Assembly: GCA_019237095.1 (NCBI GenBank)
Contig: JAFAHT010000407.1
Location: 1-33,402 of the forward strand
Length of the DNA stretch: 33,402 bases
Direction of reading: 5' to 3'
Source: Planctomycetaceae bacterium
GTDB lineage: Bacteria; Planctomycetota; Planctomycetia; Isosphaerales; Isosphaeraceae
A model generated the notes under the pieces. It did no database searches. It was not told the DNA's origin and was given only the letters and a program-made list of their open reading frames with translations. Both the position numbers and the translations under genes were made by a program. Below, piece by piece: positions 23,071 to 31,112 of this stretch (positions are counted from its first letter, which is position 1; each line of letters starts with the position of its first letter).

Positions 23071-24914
23071 ATGGCGATCGCCGCAACGTCGCCCCCCGAG
23101 TCAGGTCAGCTCGTCAACGTTCGATCCCGGCGCTGGGTAGTTAACGAAGTTCAGGCGAGTCAGCTCTCACCCCGTCCCCTGGAATCGACAGCCGCCAAGC
23201 CCCAGCATCTCGTCTCACTGCTTTCCGTTGAAGACGACGCGCTCGGAGAAGAGCTTCAGGTCGTCTGGGAAATCGAGCCCGGGGCCAAGCTCATCGAGAA
23301 GGTGGCCCTGCCCGAGCCGACCGCCTTCGATTCACCTGACCGGCTCGATGCCTTTCTCGATGCCGTTCGATGGGGAGCCGCTTCGACCGCAGACCTACGG
23401 AACATCCAGGCCCCGTTTCGTTCCGGCATCGACATCGAAGATTACCAGCTTGACCCGGTGGTCCGGGCCATCCAGATGCCACGGGTCAACCTCCTGGTCG
23501 CCGACGACGTGGGCCTGGGCAAGACGATCGAGTCTGGCCTGGTGGCCCTCGAGCTGATCATCCGGCACCGGGCCAGACGAGTTCTGGTCGTCTGCCCGGC
23601 CTCGCTTCAGATCCAGTGGCGCGATCAGATGCGGGACAAGTTCGGGCTCGACTTCCGCATCGTCGATAGCGAGAGGAGACGAAGGTCGGCGACCTTGACG
23701 CCGACCTGGAGTTCTTGATGCGAGCCGTCCGCAAGGTCGAGGCGATCCGTGAAGACCTTGGCAAAGTGGGTCCGGTGATCGCCGAGCAGGTCGAGGAGGC
23801 CATGCTGGGCCGGCGCACCCGGCTCGACACCCGCAAGGCGGAAACCGAGGTCGAACCGATCCGGAAGCTGTTCAAGTTCGAGCGGGATCTCGAAAAGCAG
23901 ATCCGCCTGTTGCTGGACCGGCTCAACGCCACCAAGCGCGACCTGCGGCTCGACCCCGAGAACGTCCAGAAGGTGGTCGAGGTGGCCCTGGAGCTCGCCG
24001 GTCAGCCCAAGCTCGTCGAGGCCAAGGTGTCCGGCCTCTGGCCCGATCCCAAGCGGTCGAAGTGCCCGGTGTTCCGGCTGCCGGTCCTGTCCGACGCCTG
24101 GGCACTGTGCGCTGAGGGGCTGGCGCACCCGTTCACGGGAGAGGCCCGCCCGTTCGTGTTCGATCACGCGCTGGCGCAGGGCCGCGAGGATGTGGTCCTG
24201 GTCCACCTGAATCATCGGCTCGTCCAGATGAGCCTGCGGCTGCTGCGGGCCGAAGTCTGGTCGCAGGAGGGGCAGAAGAAGCGGCTGAACCGGGTGACGG
24301 CCCGTGTCGTCCCCGACTCGTCCCTGCGGCACCTCGCCGTGGTCGCCCATGCCCGGCTGGTCGTCATCGGCGGAGATAGCCAGCGACTCCACGAGGAGAT
24401 CATCACGGCCGTCGGCCCGATCCGGGAAGGGCGATTCTCCCGGTTTGGCTCGCTCAAGGAGATGCAAGACGCTCTTGCGTCGGCGACGGATGAGGAGCCA
24501 GCCGATCTGGTGAAAGAGAAACTCCTTCGACTCTGGCAGTACATCGCCGAGCCGTTGCACCAAACCCTGGAGGCCCGCAAGAACGACCGGACGGACGGCC
24601 TCAAGAAACTGCTCCAGGACCGTGCCAACAAGGAGGTGTCCGACATCACGGCGATCCTCAACGAGTTGCGGCAGGCGATCGAAGGGCAACTGGACGACCC
24701 GTATTACCGGGAAAACTACCTCCCCGGCTTCGCCCCGGCGGAGCAGGAACAGTTCGAGCGAAACGTCGATGCGCTCAGGCGACGATTGGAGGAGATCCCC
24801 GGGGAGATCAAGAAAGAGACCGAGGCGATCCGGGCACGGTTTGCCGATCCGCAGCCACGGATGTTTCCGGTGGCAGTTACGTTCTTGGTGACCGAGAGGT
24901 TGGCGAGGGTCTAG
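23071..24914 (+). pseudogene. drmD: DISARM helicase DrmD, core deleted
   Basis: DrmD is the SNF2-type helicase that marks class 1 DISARM, an anti-phage system. The first piece (23071 to ~23673) carries the family start (ELQVVWEIEPGAKLIEKVAL), NIQAPFRSGIDIEDYQLDPV, the Walker A ADDVGLGKTIES and ARRVLVVCPASLQIQWRDQM, ending FGLDFRIVDSE. The second piece (from ~23670, another frame) starts ETKVGDLDADLEFLMRAVRK and runs to 24914 with a charged helical C-terminus. The DEAH box, motif III and the whole second RecA domain, which should lie between them, are absent. The total is ~610 residues where family members have about 1,000 or more. The frame change at the joint would stop translation near 23718. 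It cannot encode an active helicase as given. Confidence 0.85.
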
Positions 24915-25186
24915 CGGAGGATTCCCAACATGGGTATCCGGGATTTCCGGAGGGCTTTCCGGCTCGCGAAGAACGACGGATTCGTGTTGTTCTATTGATC
25001 GGCTTCGCGCGAGTTCACGACCGATGCCGGCCGAGAGTCATCACCAGACCTCGCGGCGGGGAACCTCTCCCTTAGACGCGGGGACGAACTCCGCGCAGGC
25101 ACGGGAAAAGGAACAGGCCAAGGGAAATTGCCGCACCTGCGGCGGTCTGGGCGCGGTATGATGGCTAAAGGTGAAGGAGATTCTCG
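24915..25186. other. Spacer with a 22-codon ORF
   Basis: A short reading frame, ATG 24930 to TGA 24998 (MGIRDFRRAFRLAKNDGFVL and two more residues), has CGGAGG 9 nt upstream. It begins 15 nt after the drmD stop. It could be a leader peptide, the remnant of a lost gene or chance. The rest of the spacer has no clear signal; TATGAT at 25157-25162 lacks a properly spaced -35. Confidence 0.35.
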
Positions 25187-25591
25187 GTGGCCGTGATCCG
25201 GCTGGTTTCCGCAGCGGATAGCCAGGGAGGGGCGCTGAGGGCGGGCGGCGCTCGGCTACCAGACGAGGCTTTCGTGGTGCGGTGCGGGTTGCCGCCGTTT
25301 CGTGGCCGACCGCTCTTCACGGCGTGCGATGATCATCCGGACGGCGTCTACGGTTTCTCGGTGCAGTCCGCGGCGGCATTAACTGTGGAACAACTGGCGT
25401 CGGCATGCCGGAACAAGACCGTCGGTGCCACGACCGTCGCACGAATCCGCGAAATGGGCTTCGACGTCGTTCCGACAAGCGGCCAGTGGTGGCATGCGAC
25501 CGTCGTCGTCCCGAAGGGCTGGAGCCAAGCGGAAGCTGAGGGGCTGTCCCTGCTCTTCGAGCCGATCAGCAACCCGGCTGCCAGGAGGTGA
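25187..25591 (+). CDS. Unrecognised protein inside DISARM locus
   Basis: This 134-residue protein matches no family I recognise. It is a compact soluble protein with VIRLVSAADSQGGALRAGGA at the start, a core RCGLPPFRGRPLFTACDDHP, a YGFSVQSAAALTVEQLASAC segment and a conserved-looking GQWWHATVVVPKGWSQAEAE end. It has no signal peptide or membrane helix. Start GTG 25187 is supported by AAGGAG about 7 nt upstream. It ends 2 nt before the next gene, so the two are co-translated. Class 1 DISARM normally has drmD followed by drmMI, so this is an addition. A role in DISARM is inferred from position alone. Confidence 0.68.
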   Translation: MAVIRLVSAADSQGGALRAGGARLPDEAFVVRCGLPPFRGRPLFTACDDHPDGVYGFSVQSAAALTVEQLASACRNKTVGATTVARIREMGFDVVPTSGQWWHATVVVPKGWSQAEAEGLSLLFEPISNPAARR

Positions 25592-25593
25592 TC

Positions 25594-26538
25594 ATGAGGC
25601 TGATCTCCGCTGACTTCAACGCGATGACGGAGGCCGGACACGTCCGGTTGACCCTCCCGTGCTCGCGGGAGGATATCCTGCGGATGAGTCTCCGCCCCGG
25701 CGACTGGGCCTGGCTCAGCGACTGTGAGGTCTTGGTGGGCGCGCAACTGGCCATCGACGATCGCTACGGACTGGTCGGCGTCCCCGACTGGGATACCCTC
25801 GTGCACCTGGACGAAGAAGGCGCCGACGACTTCAACCGCGTCAGCGCCGCGCTCAACCCGTTGCTGAACGGGGAACCTCCCTCAATCGAGGAGGAACCAC
25901 GGATTCTCGAGCTCCTGACCCAATTGGAGCACGTCGCGCCGCCGCAGATCAAAGACGCCTCTCCGGGGACTTTCGCCTTCCGGCGTGCTCTCGCCCTGCG
26001 CCAGATGGGTAAGCTGGGCCTGGCGCTCTTGGAGATCGAGGACGCTCGACGCTTCCGGCCTGACGACCCGGAAGTCGTCTTCGTTCACCTCGATCTCCTG
26101 CGTCTCGAGGACTTCCCCGCCGCGATCGCGGAGGCCGAAACAGTCGCCCGATCGCCGAGTGTGCCCGCCCTTGTCTTATCGGCGTGCATCAACATCCTCG
26201 CGACCCAAGCGGAGCAGGCGGCCGCTGACCAGTTCGAGCCGGCTGCTCGGCGAGTCCTCGACTGGTGTCGCCGGCTCGATCAAGCCCCGGACCGCGAACA
26301 AGCGGGGGAGTCACTGCTGGCCTTGTCTCACTTCAACCGCGGCCTCGTGCTCCTCCGAGCGGGCCGGGTCTCCCAAGCTCGAGAAGCATTCGAACACGCG
26401 CACCGGATCTATCCCGTAGGTCCGATGCTCCATGAGGTCGCCGGGCTCCAGACTTACGATCGACACGCCCGCGAGATCGCGAGGAACGTGCGAACGCTCG
26501 CGGAGCGGTGGGTTCCAACGAGGCCGGTTGCCGCATAG
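25594..26538 (+). CDS. TPR-like protein inside DISARM locus
   Basis: This 314-residue protein has an N-terminal ~75-residue beta-type domain (MRLISADFNAMTEAGHVRLT, RPGDWAWLSDCEVLVG, DRYGLVGVPDWDTL) and an alpha-helical repeat region. Seen: helix pairs FRRALALRQMGKLGLALLEI, then EDARRFRPDDPEVVF, and later FNRGLVLLRAGRVSQAREAF with HAHRIYPVGP, typical of tetratricopeptide repeats. TPR proteins are protein-binding scaffolds. ATG 25594 is 6 nt from AGGAGG; an in-frame GTG at 25588 abuts it. The stop lies 8 nt before the drmMI start, so it is in the same operon. It matches no known DISARM component, and its function is unknown. Confidence 0.72.
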   Translation: MRLISADFNAMTEAGHVRLTLPCSREDILRMSLRPGDWAWLSDCEVLVGAQLAIDDRYGLVGVPDWDTLVHLDEEGADDFNRVSAALNPLLNGEPPSIEEEPRILELLTQLEHVAPPQIKDASPGTFAFRRALALRQMGKLGLALLEIEDARRFRPDDPEVVFVHLDLLRLEDFPAAIAEAETVARSPSVPALVLSACINILATQAEQAAADQFEPAARRVLDWCRRLDQAPDREQAGESLLALSHFNRGLVLLRAGRVSQAREAFEHAHRIYPVGPMLHEVAGLQTYDRHAREIARNVRTLAERWVPTRPVAA

Positions 26539-26546
26539 CTCACGCC

Positions 26547-29500
26547 ATGCCTTCTTCCCGCCACCACACCGAATGGCTCTCCCTGATCGAGGTATCCGGC
26601 CCGTTTCTGTCGGTCCCGGTCCTGGAGCGGGTGTTTCCGCAGGGGCTCGACGCCCACGACCCGGATCACGTCCGGGTGTTGCGGCTGGCGTTCGACGAGT
26701 GGGAGGACGATCGAGACAGCGACTCGCCACGACCGGCGATCCATCGGAAGTGGATTCGCTTCGTGCTCAAGGAGACGCTCGGGCTGCCCGGTGAGGTCTT
26801 GGCCGAGGGTCAGTCGATCCCCCAAACGCTCAAGGCGACGATCTCCGAGCATCACGAGACATTGCGGCCCGATGTGGTCGTCCGCAACCCCGAGGGGGTG
26901 CCGAATGCCGGGAAGCCCCGGCTGCTGGCCCAGGTCTATCCGCCGGAGCAGAACCTCGAAAAGCCGATCACCGGCCGGCATTGGAAGGCGTCTCCGGCGA
27001 CCCGGATGATGGAGCTGCTCCACGCCACCGACGTGCGGCTGGGGCTCGTTACCAACGGCGAGCACTGGATGCTGGTCGATGCGCCGAGGGGTGAGACGAC
27101 CGGCTTCGCCTCGTGGTATGCGACCCTCTGGCTGGAGGAGCCGCTCACCCTCAGGGCGTTCCGCAGCCTGCTGGGGGTGAGCCGGTTCTTCTCGGCGGCG
27201 GACGCCGCCACGCTGGAGCAGATGCTCAGGGACAGCGCCACGCACCAGCAGGAAGTCACGGACCGGCTGGGCTATCAGGTGCGTGAAGCCGTCGAAGAGA
27301 TCATCCGGGCGCTCGACCGGATCGACCAGGACGAAAAGCGGCAACTCCTGGCGGGCGTGTCCGAGCCCGAACTCTACCCGGCCGCCCTCACGGTCATGAT
27401 GAGGCTGGTGTTCCTGTTCTCGGCCGAGGAGCGGGACCTGCTGCTGCTCGGTGACTCCCTTTATGATGAGCACTACGCCGTCTCGACCCTCGTGGCCCGG
27501 CTCCAGGAGACGGCCGACCAGCACGGCGAGGAGATCCTGGAGCGGCGGCGCGATGCCTGGGTCCGGCTCCTCTCCACGTTCCGGGCGGTCTACGGCGGCG
27601 TTCAACATGAGCGGATGAAGCTGCTCCCCTACGCCGGGAACCTGTTCAACCCCGACGAGTTCCCCTTCCTCGAAGGGCGCAAGGCGGGAACGACGTGGAA
27701 GAGCACGCCCGCCACGCCACTGCCGATCGACAACCGCACCGTGCTGCACCTCCTGCGGTCGCTCCAGTACCTCGAACTGCATGGTGAGGCACGCCGCCTG
27801 AGCTTCTGGGCGCTCGACATCGAGCAGATCGGTACCGTGTACGAGGGCTTGCTAGACCATACCGCCAAGCGGGCGAACGAGCTGATGGTCAGCCTGACCG
27901 CCGCCAAGGGGGACGAGCCCGAGGCCGCCATCTCGGAACTGGAGCGGCTCAAGGCCAAAGGGGAAACCGAGCTTCTCAAGTTCCTGAAAGAGCAGACCGG
28001 CCGGGGCGAGAACGCATTGACGAAGGCGCTGGCGACCCCGAGAGAGGGTATCGAAGCGAAGAAGCTGCGGGCCGCCTGTGGCAACGATGATGCGCTCTTC
28101 AACCGATTGCGGCCCTTCTCGGGGCTGGTCAGGAACGACACGTTCGACCGACCGGTCGTCATCCGTAAGGGCTCCGTCTACGTCACTGTTGGGACCGACC
28201 GGCGCTCCAGCGGCACGCACTACACGCCTCGCAGCCTGACCGAGCCGATCGTCCAGTACACGCTGGAACCGCTGGTGTACGTTGGCCCTGCTGAGGGGAA
28301 GCCGAAGGAGGAATGGGTTCTTCGCCCGGCCAAAGACCTGCTCGACCTCAAGATCTGCGACATGGCGTGCGGCTCGGGAGCCTTCTTGGTCCACGTGTGC
28401 CGGTATCTGGCCGAACGGCTGTTGGAGGCGTGGGAGGACGCAGAAAAGCGGCACCCTGGCGTGCCGGGCATCACGCCCGAGGGTTCCGCCTCGACCGGAG
28501 CAGCGAACGAGCAACTCATACCGAAGGACACGGATGAGCGGCTGGCCTACGCCCGCCGCATCGTGGCTCAGCGGTGCCTCTACGGGGTGGACAAGAACCC
28601 GCTGGCGGTGGAGATGGCGAAGCTGTCGCTCTGGCTGCTGACGCTGGCCAAGGACAGGCCGTTCACGTTCCTGGACCATGCCATCCGGTGCGGCGACTCG
28701 CTCGTGGGAGTCAGCAGCGAGACCCAGTTGAAGATGTTCTCGCTGGATAGTCAGGGGATCGGGATCACGCTGCCAAACTTCCTCGACATGATCCCCAAGA
28801 TCCTGGATGCGACCCGCCTCCTGCGAATCCGTCTGGAGAAGATCGCCGACGAGACTGTCGGCAACATCGAGGAGAAGCAGCGGCTTTTCGACAATATCCG
28901 GTTCCAGACCAAGCGTCTGAACTATGCCGCTGACCGCCTGCTGGCGGCAAGCTGGGAACCAGCAAAACCGGCCGAGAGGGTCGCTTTGCTCAGGAAGGCG
29001 CTCCAGGAGGTGGACGACCGGATCAGGGACGTAGACCCCGAGACGCTGGAGGCCGAGGTGCTTGCCCACCTCAAGGAAGCGGGATGTGCCCGTACGTTCC
29101 ATTGGACGCTGGAGTTCCCGGAGGTCTTCCTGGACCGGGGTGGGTTCGATGCGTTTGTCTGCAACCCGCCATTCATGGGCGGGCAGAAGATCACGGGCAA
29201 TCTCGGCACGGATTACCGGGACTATCTGGTCGAGCATCTTGCCAAAGGGAAACGAGGCAGTGCCGACCTGTGCTCCTACTTCTTCCTGCTGGCGGCTTCG
29301 TTGCTTCGGGAGGGAGGTCAACTTGGCTTCCTCGCCACGAACACCATCGCCCAGGGAGATACCCGAGAGGTTGGCCTCGACCAGTTGACGGCCATGGGCT
29401 GCGTCCTCCCCCGAGCGGTCCCCAGCCGCAAGTGGCCGGGCACGGCGAACCTCGAAGTCGCCCACGTCTGGTTGCGGAAGGGCCGCTGGGCCTCACCGTT

Positions 29501-31049
29501 CGTGCTCGATGAGAAGCCGGTTTCGGGGATCACGGCATTCCTCACCGAACCGGGCACCGTCAGCGGCCCGCCACACCGCCTGGCCGCCAACGCCGGGAAG
29601 TCGTTCCAGGGCTCGATCGTCCTGGGAATGGGCTTCGTGCTGGAGCCGGAGGAGGCCCAACGTCTCATCGCCAAGAATCGTCATAACAAAGATGTGCTGT
29701 ATCCCTACCTCAACGGCGAAGACCTCAACTCCCGGCCCGATCAGTCGCCGAGTCGATGGGTTATCAACTTCTTCGACTGGCCGCTCGATCGGAAGACGGC
29801 CCCGGAACCCGGAAGACTATGTGGGCCGGTGGCGGCGGATTACCCGGATTGCCTGGCGATTGTTGAGGAGAAGGTGAAGCCGGAGCGGATGAAGAATAAC
29901 CGGAAGGTGTATCGGGAAAAGTGGTGGCACTTTGCCGAGAAACGTCCCGAACTCTACTGTACCATCGCCGGGATGGAGCGGGTGCTGGTCTGCCCGATCG
30001 TCACGAAGTACGTATCCTTCAATTTCGTTTCTTCTGGCATCGTATATATGCACAAGTTGTGCGTATTTGCTTATGACAGCTTCGATGCCCTTGCCGTCTT
30101 GAATTCAAGTTTCCATGAGCCGTGGGTCCGAGAGTTTTGCTCGACCCTTGAGACAAGGTTGAACTATAGCCCTGCCGATTGTTTCGAGAACTTTCCCCTG
30201 CCAGACCACCGGAGGGTTCTCCAAGCAGTGGGGTTGTCATTCAACGATCACCGCCACAAGATCATGCTCTCCCGCCAAGAGGGCTTAACCAAGACCTACA
30301 ACCGATTTCACAACCCCGCCGAATCTGCTACCGACATCCAGAAACTCCGTGACCTCCACGTCGAGATGGACAAGGCCGTCGGCGCCGCCTACGGCTGGTC
30401 CGATCTCGACCTCGGCCACGGCATCCACGAGACCAAGCAGGGAATCCGGTTCACTATCAGCGAGTCGGCCCGCAGGGAAGTCCTCACCCGCCTCCTGAAG
30501 CTCAACCACGAACGCTATGCTGAGGAAGTCAAGCAGGGCCTCCACGACAAGAAGGGCAAGGCCAAACCCGCATCGGGTGGCCGGGGTCGAAAATCCAAAG
30601 CATCCACGAGCACGCCAAGCTTAAAGTTCGGCGGCGACGAAGAGGACCCCGACCCTCCGGACGACTCAGACGAAGAGCCGACGTCCACCCGAACAGGCAC
30701 TATACCCAAACCAAACCGAGCCGACCGCCAAGTTCAACCAACCCCGACTCCCGAAACGCCTGCCCGCCCGACGCCGATCGATCAGATCGAGACCGGATCA
30801 TGGCAGCGTTCCGCCAAGCCGCCCGGAACAGGGGCTGGCTCGATCGAGACGAGCTTCTCAAGGAAGTCTCCCTCGTCCTCGGCTACCAACGGCTCGGACC
30901 CAAGATCGACGAAGCCCTCCGGGGCCACCTCCGAGCCGCCATCCGCCGCCGGATCATCGAGACCGAGGGTCCCAATCTCGTTCGTGCCGGGGCCGTCAAC
31001 ATGGCCGACTACGAACCCGACGAACTCGTCGAGGTCTTCCGCTCCGTGA
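26547..31049 (+). CDS. drmMI: DISARM N6-adenine DNA methylase DrmMI (3'-frameshifted)
   Basis: DrmMI methylates host DNA at adenine so DISARM spares it. This frame gives 1500 residues. Seen: a large N-terminal region (specificity or nuclease-like), SAM-binding motif I DMACGSGAF (~605-613) and catalytic NPPF (873-876), the N6-adenine type, then SGIVYMHKLCVFAYDSFDAL and a low-complexity linker at ~1330-1415 (EEDPDPPDDSDEEPTSTRTG). After about 30793 the frame yields Ser/Pro-rich nonsense to 31049, while another frame continues with MAAFRQAARNRGWLDRDELL, the expected C-terminal winged-helix-like domain. A one-base indel near 30793 best explains this. Methylase motifs are intact, so activity without the tail is possible. 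ATG 26547 is used. Confidence 0.87.
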   Translation: MPSSRHHTEWLSLIEVSGPFLSVPVLERVFPQGLDAHDPDHVRVLRLAFDEWEDDRDSDSPRPAIHRKWIRFVLKETLGLPGEVLAEGQSIPQTLKATISEHHETLRPDVVVRNPEGVPNAGKPRLLAQVYPPEQNLEKPITGRHWKASPATRMMELLHATDVRLGLVTNGEHWMLVDAPRGETTGFASWYATLWLEEPLTLRAFRSLLGVSRFFSAADAATLEQMLRDSATHQQEVTDRLGYQVREAVEEIIRALDRIDQDEKRQLLAGVSEPELYPAALTVMMRLVFLFSAEERDLLLLGDSLYDEHYAVSTLVARLQETADQHGEEILERRRDAWVRLLSTFRAVYGGVQHERMKLLPYAGNLFNPDEFPFLEGRKAGTTWKSTPATPLPIDNRTVLHLLRSLQYLELHGEARRLSFWALDIEQIGTVYEGLLDHTAKRANELMVSLTAAKGDEPEAAISELERLKAKGETELLKFLKEQTGRGENALTKALATPREGIEAKKLRAACGNDDALFNRLRPFSGLVRNDTFDRPVVIRKGSVYVTVGTDRRSSGTHYTPRSLTEPIVQYTLEPLVYVGPAEGKPKEEWVLRPAKDLLDLKICDMACGSGAFLVHVCRYLAERLLEAWEDAEKRHPGVPGITPEGSASTGAANEQLIPKDTDERLAYARRIVAQRCLYGVDKNPLAVEMAKLSLWLLTLAKDRPFTFLDHAIRCGDSLVGVSSETQLKMFSLDSQGIGITLPNFLDMIPKILDATRLLRIRLEKIADETVGNIEEKQRLFDNIRFQTKRLNYAADRLLAASWEPAKPAERVALLRKALQEVDDRIRDVDPETLEAEVLAHLKEAGCARTFHWTLEFPEVFLDRGGFDAFVCNPPFMGGQKITGNLGTDYRDYLVEHLAKGKRGSADLCSYFFLLAASLLREGGQLGFLATNTIAQGDTREVGLDQLTAMGCVLPRAVPSRKWPGTANLEVAHVWLRKGRWASPFVLDEKPVSGITAFLTEPGTVSGPPHRLAANAGKSFQGSIVLGMGFVLEPEEAQRLIAKNRHNKDVLYPYLNGEDLNSRPDQSPSRWVINFFDWPLDRKTAPEPGRLCGPVAADYPDCLAIVEEKVKPERMKNNRKVYREKWWHFAEKRPELYCTIAGMERVLVCPIVTKYVSFNFVSSGIVYMHKLCVFAYDSFDALAVLNSSFHEPWVREFCSTLETRLNYSPADCFENFPLPDHRRVLQAVGLSFNDHRHKIMLSRQEGLTKTYNRFHNPAESATDIQKLRDLHVEMDKAVGAAYGWSDLDLGHGIHETKQGIRFTISESARREVLTRLLKLNHERYAEEVKQGLHDKKGKAKPASGGRGRKSKASTSTPSLKFGGDEEDPDPPDDSDEEPTSTRTGTIPKPNRADRQVQPTPTPETPARPTPIDQIETGSWQRSAKPPGTGAGSIETSFSRKSPSSSATNGSDPRSTKPSGATSEPPSAAGSSRPRVPISFVPGPSTWPTTNPTNSSRSSAP

Positions 31050-31112
31050 TGCGTAAAGGCACGACCTACGACCGTGAAGAAATCATCCCCGCACTGGCTC
31101 GACACCTGGGAG
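30794..31112 (+). pseudogene. Out-of-frame and cut C-terminal piece of drmMI
   Basis: In a different frame from the rest of drmMI, this stretch encodes RGWLDRDELLKEVSLVLGYQ, RGHLRAAIRRRIIETEGPNL, VRAGAVNMADYEPDELVEVF and RSVMRKGTTYDREEIIPALA, two winged-helix-like repeats expected at the methylase C-terminus. It breaks off after ALARHL near 31105-31112. The last ~45 residues and the normal end of the gene are missing, and the next codons in a third frame belong to drmA. An ATG at 30800 could re-initiate translation of this piece. Confidence 0.7.

Noticed and set aside
25157-25162. TATGAT as a promoter for the two unknown genes
   Set aside because: The nearest -35-like word (TTGCCG, 25128) is 23 nt away, too far for a normal sigma-70 promoter.
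26454-27782. Long antisense frame opposite drmMI
   Set aside because: A product of high GC at third positions; no start signal or protein-like pattern.
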